From Paenibacillus chibensis (GTDB lineage: Bacteria > Bacillota > Bacilli > Paenibacillales > Paenibacillaceae): a stretch of 64,000 nucleotides of DNA. This document shows, in pieces, positions 37,447 to 46,366 of the stretch. The notes under the pieces were generated by a model, which worked only from the letters and a program-made list of their open reading frames with translations, ran no database searches and was not told the origin of the DNA. A program made the position numbers and the translations under genes. Where the stretch lies: contig NZ_BIMK01000018.1 in NCBI RefSeq assembly GCF_004001045.1, positions 106,757 through 170,756 on the forward strand, given 5' to 3'. Numbering within the stretch: the first letter of the stretch is position 1; every line of letters begins with the position of its first letter.

Positions 37447-38856
37447 CTACCCCACGGTCGGCGCGGCTGCAGGAACCGGTTCGGGATCGGCCGGCTGCAC
37501 CAGCGCATGCCGCTCCCAAGCCCGGCTCTTCCAGCGGAAAAACATGATAACCGCACGCGTCCACTCATCCGCCGCAATAGCTAGCCATACGCCGGCCAAG
37601 CCGAGATGAAGCTTGAATATGAGAAAATACCCTAACGGCAGCGACATGCATACCATTGAAATCAGTCCCATGTAGACCGGAAAACGCGCATCGCCCGAGG
37701 CGCGGAGCGAGTTGATGATGACGATGTTGACCGTCCGGCCGGTTTCCAGAATGATGCTGAGCAGGATGACCTGCGCCCCCATGCGGACAATGGCCATATT
37801 ATCGGTAAACAGGCTCATCAGCGGCACGCGGAATGCGATAATGATCAGATCGATGACGACCGTAGCGGCCAGGGCCCATTTTACGCTCTGGAATACGCGG
37901 GTATAGGCGTCCTGATTGCGGCGCGAGCCGACGTAATGGCCGACGATGATGGCCGTTCCCATCCCGATCGCCATGCTGAACAAATAAATGTACATCGAAA
38001 TATTGCTTGCATACTGACGCGTAGCCATCGCCTCCGCCCCCAGATACGTCACGTACAGCGTGAAGGTCAGCTGACAGATCTGGTAGACGATATTTTCAAA
38101 GGCCGACGGAATGCCGATGCTCAGGATTTTACGGACATAGTCCCTGGACAGGCGGATGTAGTACTTCCATTCCACCCTGACATCCATGACGCGGTACATC
38201 AGCCAGAAGAAAACGAGCAAACAAATCAGACGGCTGAACACCGTCGAGATCGCTGCGCCCTCCACGCCCATGGCGGGAAAGCCCCAATGACCGAAAATCA
38301 GCAAATAGTTGCCGCCCACATGCAGTATATTCATAAAAAGAGAAACCACCATCGTTTCCTTGGTAAACCCGTGCGTACGGATCGTGGCAGCCAGCGCATT
38401 AATCAGAGCCTGCAGGAAAATCCCGCCCCCGACAATTTGCATGTAAGACTGCGCGTAACCGAAAATCTCCCCGTGCACATTCAGCAGCCGCAGCATATGT
38501 CCGCCCAGCCCGAGGAAAACAACGCTCAGGATCAGGCCGACAGCCAAATTCAGCGTCAAGGCGTTGCCTGTCACCTGCGCTGCTTCGAGCTTCTTTCTGG
38601 AGCCCAAATACTGGGCAACAACGATGGCAGCACCGCTGCCAATGACTTCAAGCAAAAGGATGGCGATCGAAATAATCTGGTTGGCGGCACCCACGCCGGA
38701 AACGGCGTTATCTGACACCGAGCTGATCATGAACGTATCTACGCTGCCCATCAGCATAAACAGAAACAGCTCCAAAAAGATGGGCCACGTCAAATGCACC
38801 AGACTGAGACGACCGGATTCTGACCGTTCGGACGAATCGTTACCATGTGCGGTCAT
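37447..38856 (-). CDS. MATE family efflux transporter
   Basis: A 469-aa, 12-TM protein with two homologous halves (LTWPIFLELFLFMLMGSVDT near residue 23 and SIGIPSAFENIVYQIC near 238). It has a short hydrophilic N-terminal tail. It is distinct from the MATE gene at 5.5-7 kb. Export of cationic drugs or toxic metabolites is likely. Start follows AAAGGTGAT. Confidence 0.88.
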   Translation of the reverse strand: MTAHGNDSSERSESGRLSLVHLTWPIFLELFLFMLMGSVDTFMISSVSDNAVSGVGAANQIISIAILLLEVIGSGAAIVVAQYLGSRKKLEAAQVTGNALTLNLAVGLILSVVFLGLGGHMLRLLNVHGEIFGYAQSYMQIVGGGIFLQALINALAATIRTHGFTKETMVVSLFMNILHVGGNYLLIFGHWGFPAMGVEGAAISTVFSRLICLLVFFWLMYRVMDVRVEWKYYIRLSRDYVRKILSIGIPSAFENIVYQICQLTFTLYVTYLGAEAMATRQYASNISMYIYLFSMAIGMGTAIIVGHYVGSRRNQDAYTRVFQSVKWALAATVVIDLIIIAFRVPLMSLFTDNMAIVRMGAQVILLSIILETGRTVNIVIINSLRASGDARFPVYMGLISMVCMSLPLGYFLIFKLHLGLAGVWLAIAADEWTRAVIMFFRWKSRAWERHALVQPADPEPVPAAAPTVG

Positions 38857-39143
38857 GAGTCAGAAATCACCTTTCTTTCCTATAAAGTTAACTTAAAACA
38901 AAGGTATGTTAGCACACTTTACCGGAAAATACAGTCCTTTCGTGAAAATTCCTCCGAGAAATTTTCATTTAATTTTCAGGCTTGGCAAAGTCGCTTCAGC
39001 CCTTTCTGCATAAGCCTTCGGCATGCCATCCGGTAAGTAAGTTGATCGGAGCCGCAAAGGCAGCGCTTTCATTTTCATAAAAAAAAGAGTTGATAATTGA
39101 GAAATCATCCCCTATGATAATGTCATCAGGCCGGATTTAAAAA

Positions 39144-39157
39144 TTAAAGCACTTTAA
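39144..39157. promoter_or_regulatory. LacI-family operator, distal site
   Basis: TTAAAGCACTTTAA is a palindrome with a central GC dinucleotide, typical of LacI-type sites. A related site lies 73 bp downstream, close to seven helical turns, which would permit looping. Confidence 0.55.
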
Positions 39158-39216
39158 CTTTATGCAATATTACATCTTATGAAACCTTTTAAATATAGGT
39201 TATTACTCTCCAAAAG

Positions 39217-39231
39217 TTAAAGCGTTATAAT
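39217..39231 (+). promoter_or_regulatory. LacI-family operator overlapping the -10 of the ABC operon
   Basis: TTAAAGCGTTATAA (39217-39230) overlaps TATAAT (39226-39231). A repressor bound here would block the polymerase. The rest of 38857-39260 shows no gene. Confidence 0.55.
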
Positions 39232-39260
39232 TTTAAAACAATAGAAAGGTTGGTGTTTCC

Positions 39261-40154
39261 GTGACCCATCGCGAAAGCCGGCGGCAGACATTCTATATGT
39301 ATCTCTTTATCTCCCCATGGATCCTCGGCTTCCTGGTGTTTGCCTTGTATCCGATTCTGTCATCGCTGTATTACAGCTTCACGGATTATGACATTATCCA
39401 TCCGCCCAAGTTTGTCGGACTCGCGAATTACACCGAAATGTTCCACAATGACCTGTTTTGGAAATCCGTTGTCGTAACCGTGAGGTATACGTTTATCAGC
39501 GTGCCGATCCAGCTCTTGCTGGCGCTCGGATTCGCGCTGCTGCTCAATCAGAAAATACCGTTTCGGGGCTTCTTCCGGACCGCCATGTATTTTCCGAGCA
39601 TGGTATCCGGCGTCGCGATGTCGCTCCTGTGGTACTGGATTTTCAATCCGTCGATCGGTCTGTTCAACTACGTGCTGTCCTGGTTCGGCATTAAAGGCCC
39701 CGCCTGGCTCATGAGTCCGGACTATGCGCTGTACGCTTTGATGATCATGTCCTTCTGGGCGGCAGGCTCCGGCATGATTCTGTTCCTTGCAGGCCTGCAG
39801 GGCGTACCTTCCAGCCTTGTTGAAGCTGCCAAGCTCGACGGCGCGGGACGTTTCCGGATCTTCCTGAACGTGACGCTTCCCATGATCTCGCCGGTACTGC
39901 TGTTTCAGCTCATCATGGGGGTGATCGATTCCTTCCAGGTATTTACGCAAGCCTATGTCATGACCCAGGGGGGTCCGAACTACTCGACCTGGTTCTACGT
40001 TTACAACCTGTACACGAGCGCCTTCAAGGAATACCGGGCGGGCTACTCCTCCGCTCTCGCATGGGTGCTGCTGATCGTCGTCATGCTGTTTACGGCACTC
40101 ATCATGAAATTCTCGAACCGTTATGTTCACTATGAAGGAGGCGGACGCAAATGA
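39261..40154 (+). CDS. Carbohydrate ABC transporter permease, MalF/UgpA type
   Basis: A 297-aa inner-membrane permease starting at GTG behind GAAAGG. It has six TM helices and the cytoplasmic EAA loop (EAAKLDGAGRFRIFLNVTLP, about 188-207) that contacts the ATPase. It forms a heterodimer with the next gene product. No ATPase gene is in the locus, so a shared MsmX-like ATPase is expected. Substrate is probably a beta-glucoside or amino-sugar oligomer, judging from the GH4 and kinase genes downstream. Confidence 0.92.
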   Translation: MTHRESRRQTFYMYLFISPWILGFLVFALYPILSSLYYSFTDYDIIHPPKFVGLANYTEMFHNDLFWKSVVVTVRYTFISVPIQLLLALGFALLLNQKIPFRGFFRTAMYFPSMVSGVAMSLLWYWIFNPSIGLFNYVLSWFGIKGPAWLMSPDYALYALMIMSFWAAGSGMILFLAGLQGVPSSLVEAAKLDGAGRFRIFLNVTLPMISPVLLFQLIMGVIDSFQVFTQAYVMTQGGPNYSTWFYVYNLYTSAFKEYRAGYSSALAWVLLIVVMLFTALIMKFSNRYVHYEGGGRK

Positions 40155-41035
40155 GTACGATCCCGGCTGCCGGCCCCACCGCATCGCCTTCGGTAACGAA
40201 GCGCCGCCGCAAAGTCGATGGCGTCAGCATCGCAAGCTTCGCTGCCCTTATCGTCACCACCTTTCTGATGCTCCTGCCGCTCTTCTTCATGGTTTCCACG
40301 TCGCTGAAATCGAAAAAAGAGCTGCTGAGGTTTCCTCCGACCTTCCTGCCGGATTCCTGGCAGTGGAGCAATTACAAGGAGATTTTCGAAACGCTGAACT
40401 TCGGGCAAATGTACATGAACAGCCTCATCATCGGTATCCTTACCGTTGTCGGGACCCTGCTTTCGTCGGCGCTCGCAGCCTACGGGTTCGCCAGATACCG
40501 CGGCAAGGGCAGCAACTTTTGGTTCATGCTGATGCTCAGCACCATGATGCTGCCGTATCCGGCGATCATGATTCCGCAGTTCATTCTCTTCTCCAAGCTG
40601 AACTGGCTGGATACGTTCCTGCCGCTGATCGTACCTGCGTTCTTCGGCTCGGCGTACAACATCTTTTTGCTGCGCCAGTTCTTCTCGACGCTGCCGGATG
40701 AGCTGTTTGACGCCGGACGCATCGACGGGTGCAGCGAGTTCCGGATGTGGCGGCAAATCGCGCTGCCCCTGTCCGGTCCGGCGCTGGCTACGGTTGCTAT
40801 TTTCGCCTTCATCTACAGCTGGAATGACCTGTTGACACCTGTGCTCTACTTAAGCTCATCGGATAAGTTCACGCTTCCGGTCGGCATGTCTTCCTTCACT
40901 TCGTCGCGGTTCCGCATTCCGCCGTGGCATCTGCTCATGGTGGCCTCGGTGCTCGCCATGCTGCCGATCGTCGCTCTGTTTGCGGTAGCCCAAAAGCGTT
41001 TTGTCGAGGGAATCGTACTTACAGGCATCAAGTAA
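40151..41035 (+). CDS. Carbohydrate ABC transporter permease, MalG/UgpE type
   Basis: A 294-aa permease overlapping the previous gene by 4 bp. It has six TM helices and an EAA-like loop (DAGRIDGCSEFRMWRQIALP) near residue 190. It pairs with the upstream permease. The N-terminal 20 residues are hydrophilic. The arrangement permease-permease-binding protein is common in this family. Confidence 0.92.
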   Translation: MSTIPAAGPTASPSVTKRRRKVDGVSIASFAALIVTTFLMLLPLFFMVSTSLKSKKELLRFPPTFLPDSWQWSNYKEIFETLNFGQMYMNSLIIGILTVVGTLLSSALAAYGFARYRGKGSNFWFMLMLSTMMLPYPAIMIPQFILFSKLNWLDTFLPLIVPAFFGSAYNIFLLRQFFSTLPDELFDAGRIDGCSEFRMWRQIALPLSGPALATVAIFAFIYSWNDLLTPVLYLSSSDKFTLPVGMSSFTSSRFRIPPWHLLMVASVLAMLPIVALFAVAQKRFVEGIVLTGIK

Positions 41036-41089
41036 AAGCTCCGCCGCAGCGGCGGCAAATACACTTGAACATATGGGGGACTGTAGATC

Positions 41090-42481
41090 ATGAAAAGGAA
41101 AAGGATCAAAAAGACTTTCGCGCTTTTGCTGGCAACCAGCATGCTCGTCGTATTGGCATTGTCCGGGTGCAGCGGCGGCAAATCCGTTGGAGACGTAGCC
41201 CCTTCGGGCGAGGGGGACAGCGGAAAATCCGGCTCATCCGGCGAGAAGGTAACCATTACGCACTACACGATCGATTCCGAAGACCGTACCTTTATCGAAA
41301 AGCTGATTCCGGATTTCGAAGCCAAGCATCCGAACATCAAGGTCAAAGTGGAAAAAGCGCCCTACGAGCAGTTTGACAGCAAGCTGCAGACGCTCATCGC
41401 TGGCGGCAAATCGCCGGATGTAACCAGTCACTATGGCTACGGGGGTTTCGCGGAGTATTACAACAAGGATATGCTGCTCGACCTGAGCGACATTATTAAG
41501 GAAGACGGATTCAAAGCCTCCGACTACAGCATCCCGGATGACCTGATGAAAATCTACACCGTCAAAGATCATGTATACGGCATTCCGGTCAACATGTACG
41601 TCACCCTGATGCTGTATAACAAAGACATGTTCGATGCCGCCAAGGTCCCTTATCCGCCGAGCGATTACGAGGACAAGAGCTGGACGTTCGACAAAATGGT
41701 GGAAGACGCGAAGAAAATGACGCATGTATCCGACGATATCGCCAAAACGCAATACGGCGTGGACTTCACCTGGTCCGAACGCGACATGCGCCCGCTGTAC
41801 TTTGGCGTTGAGCCTTACTCCCAGGATACCTGGTCCAACGGCGGCGTCCCTTCCGAGACGCATTTCGATTCCCCGGACGTGATCGCGGCTTACAATAAGC
41901 TGTTCAACCTGATTCTGAAGGATAAGGTCTCTCCGACGACGGAATGGAGCAAGAGCGTGGCCGGACAAAACGGTGACGCGTTCGTTACCGGCAAGCTGGG
42001 CATGACCGTCAGCGGCTCCTGGAGCCTTGCGGGCTCCAACGACTTTCCGTTCAAGGTCGGCGTAGCGGCGGTTCCTGCCGGCGGCAACGACAAGGTCCGC
42101 AGCGTGCTGTTCGTTGATCCGCTGCTTATTCTGAAAGGCTCGAAGCATCCGAAGGAAGCTTTTGAATGGATCAAATACCTGGTCAGCGACGAGGTTCAGG
42201 AGAAATCGATTGATCTGAGCGGAGGCAACCCTCCTGTCAATACGAAGGCCGCGGAAACTTACTACAAGCATTTTGACGGCATCGATCCGGCAGACGTGAA
42301 AAAGGTATACGAAGGCGCCGTGAAATACGGCTTTGAATCGTATAATCACTTAATCACGAACTATTCGCAAATCAACGACATGTTCATAAACGAGATGCAG
42401 CCGATCGATACGGGACATAAAACCGTTGAAGAGGTCATGCCGACCATTCAGAAAAAGGTCATGGAAATCATCAAACGTTAA
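41090..42481 (+). CDS. Sugar-binding lipoprotein of the ABC transporter
   Basis: A 463-aa extracellular solute-binding protein. A lipobox LSGC with the cysteine near residue 27 follows a basic/hydrophobic signal peptide, then a Gly/Ser-rich linker and the two-lobed cluster-B binding fold. It captures the sugar and delivers it to the two permeases. It is 54 bp after the second permease gene. Confidence 0.92.
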   Translation: MKRKRIKKTFALLLATSMLVVLALSGCSGGKSVGDVAPSGEGDSGKSGSSGEKVTITHYTIDSEDRTFIEKLIPDFEAKHPNIKVKVEKAPYEQFDSKLQTLIAGGKSPDVTSHYGYGGFAEYYNKDMLLDLSDIIKEDGFKASDYSIPDDLMKIYTVKDHVYGIPVNMYVTLMLYNKDMFDAAKVPYPPSDYEDKSWTFDKMVEDAKKMTHVSDDIAKTQYGVDFTWSERDMRPLYFGVEPYSQDTWSNGGVPSETHFDSPDVIAAYNKLFNLILKDKVSPTTEWSKSVAGQNGDAFVTGKLGMTVSGSWSLAGSNDFPFKVGVAAVPAGGNDKVRSVLFVDPLLILKGSKHPKEAFEWIKYLVSDEVQEKSIDLSGGNPPVNTKAAETYYKHFDGIDPADVKKVYEGAVKYGFESYNHLITNYSQINDMFINEMQPIDTGHKTVEEVMPTIQKKVMEIIKR

Positions 42482-42612
42482 TACAGCTCTTGTACCGTCC
42501 CGAAAGGGGCGGTGCATCTGTTAAATAAGCTTCGCGGCTGGCCTCCGTACATGTATACTAGGGTTAAATGAATGTAAACGTACGGAAAATCTGCCGCAAG
42601 GAGAATAAACAA

Positions 42613-43623
42613 ATGAAGGTTAGCATATTTGATGTAGCAAAAAAATCAGGATTATCCGTGGTGACGGTTTCCCGGGTGCTCAACGGCGCCGAATCGGTCC
42701 GCGAGAAAAATAGACAAAAGGTGCTTGACGCCATCAAAGAGCTCGATTACCGCCCAAACGCTGCCGCCCGCAGCCTGGCCCGCGGCAAGACGGGCATCGT
42801 CGGTATAATCGTGACGACCCTCCAGGATTCATTCTTCGACGCTGTCGTCAAGGAGCTGAACGAGGTGCTTGCGCTTCATGGCTATTTCCTCGCCGTTTCG
42901 GTCTCTACCGGCATCGGCTCCGATGAGGCTCATTATCTGATTCAGGAGGACCGTGTGGACGGTCTCATTCTGCTCTCGCCGATGGAAGAGGACAATTACA
43001 TCGTGGAACTCAAGAAACGCAGCATCCCTTACGTCCTGATCGACAACCAGAAACCCGAAAATGACGCATTTTCCGTCACCATCGACAACTACAAGGGCGG
43101 ATATGCAGCGACTAAACATCTTCTCGATCTCGGCCATACCAAAATCGCGCACTTGAGCGGTCATAATATGTTCCGCAGTACGCGTGAACGCCGCAGCGGC
43201 TTTCTGCAGGCTTTGGAAGACAAAAACCTGGCCCCGTTCGAGATGATTACCGGCGAGTTCGAAATCGACTTCGGCTATGATACCTGCTGCAGATGGCTGC
43301 GCGAAGGCAAGCTACCGTCCGCCGTATTCGCGGGTGACGACAACATCGCGCTCGGGGTTGTGAATGCCCTGATGGAAGAAGGCATCCGCGTTCCGGAGCA
43401 GGTCGCTATCGTCGGCTATGACGATCAGCATATCTCGTCGAAGCTCCATCCCTATCTGACGACGGTCCGTCAGCCTGCTGACCGGATCGGTCTGGCCGCG
43501 GCTGATATGCTGCTCAAACGCATGGACGGTACAATGAAGCGCGGAGGCAATGTGCGGATCGACCCCGAGCTGATCGTGAGAGAATCTACTGTACATTCTC
43601 CGGAAGATACATCCGGATCATAA
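42613..43623 (+). CDS. LacI-family transcriptional regulator
   Basis: A 336-aa protein. The start at 42613 (MKVSIFDVAKKSG) follows AAGGAG at 9 bp; the frame upstream to 42568 is not needed. The LacI HTH covers residues 1-25 (VTVSRVLNG), the hinge helix has AARSLARG, and a periplasmic-binding-like effector domain follows. It probably binds the paired TTAAAGC operators at 39.1-39.2 kb. A weak own promoter (TTCGCG, 17 bp, TATACT at 42554-42559) precedes it, with a cre-like half site just downstream. Confidence 0.9.
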   Translation: MKVSIFDVAKKSGLSVVTVSRVLNGAESVREKNRQKVLDAIKELDYRPNAAARSLARGKTGIVGIIVTTLQDSFFDAVVKELNEVLALHGYFLAVSVSTGIGSDEAHYLIQEDRVDGLILLSPMEEDNYIVELKKRSIPYVLIDNQKPENDAFSVTIDNYKGGYAATKHLLDLGHTKIAHLSGHNMFRSTRERRSGFLQALEDKNLAPFEMITGEFEIDFGYDTCCRWLREGKLPSAVFAGDDNIALGVVNALMEEGIRVPEQVAIVGYDDQHISSKLHPYLTTVRQPADRIGLAAADMLLKRMDGTMKRGGNVRIDPELIVRESTVHSPEDTSGS

Positions 43624-43732
43624 GAAAGACGTCTATCGACGTACTCTCAAAGGAGAAAGACCGCAGCCGAGATGTTGTTTTCTTGCGATATCAGGATGGT
43701 CTTGCTTCGAATTTTATATTTTCTGATATCTT
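43621..43732 (+). repeat. Intergenic repeat family 2, copy A
   Basis: About 112 bp beginning TAAGAAAGACGTCTATCGAC and ending TTTCTGATATCTTA. It contains the ACGTC-TATC-GACGT hairpin and a GATATCAG/CTGATATC inverted repeat. It closely resembles 46148-46260 in order, length and both hairpins. Its first bases are the stop codon of the LacI gene. Confidence 0.8.
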
Positions 43733-43765
43733 AGAATATATCCTTATATATAGGAGTGACGACCA

Positions 43766-44758
43766 TTGTCTTACTACTTGGGTATCGATGGGGGAGGAAC
43801 AAAAACATACGCCCTGCTCACCGATGAACGCGGTAACGTGCTCGGCAAAGGCCTTGGCGGCAACGGCAATCATCAGATTGACCGCGGCCTCGCCGCGCAA
43901 AGCATCCGCGAAGCAGCGGAAGGCGCCCTGGCGGAAGCCGGTCTGCGGATTCATGAATTGTCGCATACCTACTTCGGCCTGGCCGGCGCCGATCGGGAAG
44001 CAGATTACCGCATCCTGCATCCGTTGGTGCAGGAGCTCGGTTTTACCCGGAACTATTCCATCAATTGCGATACGATGATCGGCCTGCGCGCGGGTACCGG
44101 AAATCCTTACGGCGTGGCGCTCATTTGCGGCACAGGCACCAATTCCGCGGGAAGAAACCCGGCAGGCGAGCATGTGCAGGTTGGCGGGTTTGATTATATG
44201 TACGGCGATTTCGGCGGCGGCGGCTCCCTCAATATCGAGGTGTTCCGCTCCGTCATCCGTGCCTGGGACGGCCGCGAGCAGCCTACGGTGCTGACGCCGC
44301 TCCTGCTGAGCTTCCTGGGATATGACAGCGTCAGCGATATGTTCGACGATTTCCAGGATCATGGCAAGCATGTGCCTGTTCATGCGGCGAAGCTGCTGTT
44401 TAATGCCGCGGCGGAGCAGGACGCCGTCGCGCTGGACATCCTGACCCGCCAAGGCGTGGAGCTTGGAAAAGCAGCCGTCGCCGTGATCCGAAAACTCGGC
44501 ATGGAGCAGGATGCATTCGACGTCGTGCTGGCAGGAAGTCTGCTAACACGGGGTGATCGCGGCTGGATTCGCGGCCCTATTGAACAGGCCGTGGCAGCCG
44601 TTGCTCCGCACGCATCCGTGGTGACGCTCGCTACCGAGCCCGTGGTCGGTGCCGTGTGGTCGGCCATGGAGGCGGACGGAACATCCGTCAGCCCGGAGGC
44701 ATACGACAACATGCGGACCTTCCGTGATTTTGAGCATATCAAGCAAACGACAACATAA
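43766..44758 (+). CDS. BadF/BadG-type sugar kinase, probable N-acetylglucosamine kinase
   Basis: A 330-aa actin-fold ATPase starting at TTG behind TAGGAG. The phosphate-1 motif GIDGGGTKT is at 6-14, with a central GTGTNSAG phosphate-2 loop and a C-terminal adenosine loop (LAGSLLTRG). The family phosphorylates GlcNAc or related amino sugars at C6. It sits with a GH4 6-phospho-glycosidase and sugar ABC genes, so it may activate the imported sugar. Substrate not proven. Confidence 0.82.
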   Translation: MSYYLGIDGGGTKTYALLTDERGNVLGKGLGGNGNHQIDRGLAAQSIREAAEGALAEAGLRIHELSHTYFGLAGADREADYRILHPLVQELGFTRNYSINCDTMIGLRAGTGNPYGVALICGTGTNSAGRNPAGEHVQVGGFDYMYGDFGGGGSLNIEVFRSVIRAWDGREQPTVLTPLLLSFLGYDSVSDMFDDFQDHGKHVPVHAAKLLFNAAAEQDAVALDILTRQGVELGKAAVAVIRKLGMEQDAFDVVLAGSLLTRGDRGWIRGPIEQAVAAVAPHASVVTLATEPVVGAVWSAMEADGTSVSPEAYDNMRTFRDFEHIKQTTT

Positions 44759-44800
44759 TTTCCTATAAAAATAATGTTACAAGACTGGAGTGTGCAGAAC

Positions 44801-46126
44801 ATGGCAAACGAACAAGGACTTAAAATAGCCGTCATCGGCGGCGGATCCTCTTATACGCCCGAGCTTGTGGAAGGATTCATCCTCCACTACAACGAGCTTC
44901 CGGTACGCGAGCTGTGGCTGGTGGACATTGAACCGGGACAGCGCAAGCTGAATATTGTCGGGAATTTGGCCAAACGCATGGTCGAGAAATCCGGCCTGCC
45001 GATCGAGGTTCATCTGACGCTGGACCGCCGCGAGGCTATCAAAGGCGCGGACTTCGTCAGCACGCAGATGCGCGTGGGCATGCTGGACGCCCGCGGCCGC
45101 GATGAATCCATTCCGCTGAAATACGGCGTGATCGGCCAGGAAACCACCGGTCCCGGGGGCATGATGAAGGCGCTCCGGACGATTCCCGTGCTGCTGGATA
45201 TTTGCCGTGATATCGAAGAGCTGGCGCCGAACGCCTGGCTGCTGAATTTCACGAACCCTGCGGGCATGGTCACGGAAGCCATCCTGAAATACTCCAACGT
45301 GAAAAGCATCGGCCTGTGCAACGCTCCGATCGGCCTGATCAAGCAAACCTCGGCCAAATACGGCGTTGCAGCAGACCGCATTTATGCCGAATTCGTCGGT
45401 TTGAACCATCTGCACTGGATCACCCGCATCGACGTGAACGGCGAAGATAAGCTGGATGAGATGCTGGCCGATACCGCCGGATACAGCGCGAAAAACGTGC
45501 CCGCGCGGGAATGGAATCCGGAGTTCCTGCAATCGCTGCATGCGCTGCCATCTTATTACCTGAAATATTTCTACATGACCGATGCCATGCTCGAGGAGCA
45601 GCTCGAATCCTTCCAAAAAGGCGGCAACCGCGCGGAAGTCGTCAAACGCGTCGAGGAGGAGCTGTTCGAGCTGTACAGCGATCCGGAGCTGAAGGATAAG
45701 CCCAAGCAGCTGGAACAGCGCGGCGGTGCCTTCTATTCCGAAGCAGCCGTCAATCTGATGCGCTCCCTCCACAACGGCACGAACGACATTCAGACGCTGA
45801 ACGTCGCCAACAACGGCATTATCGATTTTCTGCCGGATGATGCCAGCATTGAGGTCAACTGCGTGGTCACCAAAACCGGCCCGCTTCCGCTGCCATTAAC
45901 CAAGGTCCCGCCGATGGCCACCGGATTGATCCATGCCGTGAAAACCTACGAGCGACTGGCGATTGACGCTGCCGTAACCGGCGACCGCGGGCTGGCCATT
46001 CAAGCCCTGGCTCATCACCCGCTCGTGCCATCGGTTGAAGTGGCCATTACAATGCTCGATGAAATGCTGGAGGCAAACAAGGAATATTTGCCGCAGTTCT
46101 TTAAAGAAACAACAGCGAACGCCTAA
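44801..46126 (+). CDS. GH4 family 6-phospho-glycosidase
   Basis: A 441-aa enzyme, close to LicH/CelF length. It has the NAD-binding GGGSSYTPE motif (13-21), NFTNPAG, the metal-binding cysteine in GLCNAPIG (near 171) and the GLNHLHW motif. GH4 enzymes cleave 6-phospho-beta-glucosides through an NAD+/Mn2+ redox elimination mechanism. The start at 44801 follows GGAG at 11 bp; an upstream ATG at 44774 has no ribosome site. It completes the sugar locus with the kinase upstream. Confidence 0.88.
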   Translation: MANEQGLKIAVIGGGSSYTPELVEGFILHYNELPVRELWLVDIEPGQRKLNIVGNLAKRMVEKSGLPIEVHLTLDRREAIKGADFVSTQMRVGMLDARGRDESIPLKYGVIGQETTGPGGMMKALRTIPVLLDICRDIEELAPNAWLLNFTNPAGMVTEAILKYSNVKSIGLCNAPIGLIKQTSAKYGVAADRIYAEFVGLNHLHWITRIDVNGEDKLDEMLADTAGYSAKNVPAREWNPEFLQSLHALPSYYLKYFYMTDAMLEEQLESFQKGGNRAEVVKRVEEELFELYSDPELKDKPKQLEQRGGAFYSEAAVNLMRSLHNGTNDIQTLNVANNGIIDFLPDDASIEVNCVVTKTGPLPLPLTKVPPMATGLIHAVKTYERLAIDAAVTGDRGLAIQALAHHPLVPSVEVAITMLDEMLEANKEYLPQFFKETTANA

Positions 46127-46147
46127 TCGGACGTTATGATACGTTTA

Positions 46148-46260
46148 TAAGAAAAACGTCTATCGACGTAATTTCTCAGAAGACAGACCGCCATCAGCGG
46201 ATGTATTTCTTGCAATATCACGAAGCCATAGCTCTGTAGTTCATACTTTCTGATATAAGA
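46148..46260 (+). repeat. Intergenic repeat family 2, copy B
   Basis: About 113 bp matching copy A at 43621-43732: same start (TAAGAAAAACGTCTATCGAC), same hairpin, TTTCTTGCAATATCA, and end TTTCTGATATAAGA. The two copies bracket the kinase and GH4 genes in direct orientation. Confidence 0.8.
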
Positions 46261-46262
46261 AA

Positions 46263-46311
46263 AAGCAGCCCTGCCCGGGATTTACCGGTGCAGGGCTGCT
46301 TGTATTTATTT
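46263..46311. terminator. Bidirectional terminator between the GH4 and Bcr/CflA genes
   Basis: AAGCAGCCCTGC and GCAGGGCTGCTT form a perfect 12-bp stem, with TTTATT on one side and an A-rich stretch on the other. Confidence 0.85.
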
Positions 46312-46366
46312 CATGCAAGCCTGAATTTTATGTGCTGCAGCTTATTACGCAGACCCATTTGCTTCA

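Noticed and set aside
42495..42516. GC-rich hairpin (ACCG-CCC/GGGGCGGT) after the binding-protein gene
   Set aside because: No T-run, so a terminator call is not supported; it may only slow or protect the mRNA end.
42571..42584. cre-like ATGTAAACGTACGG before the LacI gene
   Set aside because: Only the left half fits the cre consensus; too weak to list as a site.
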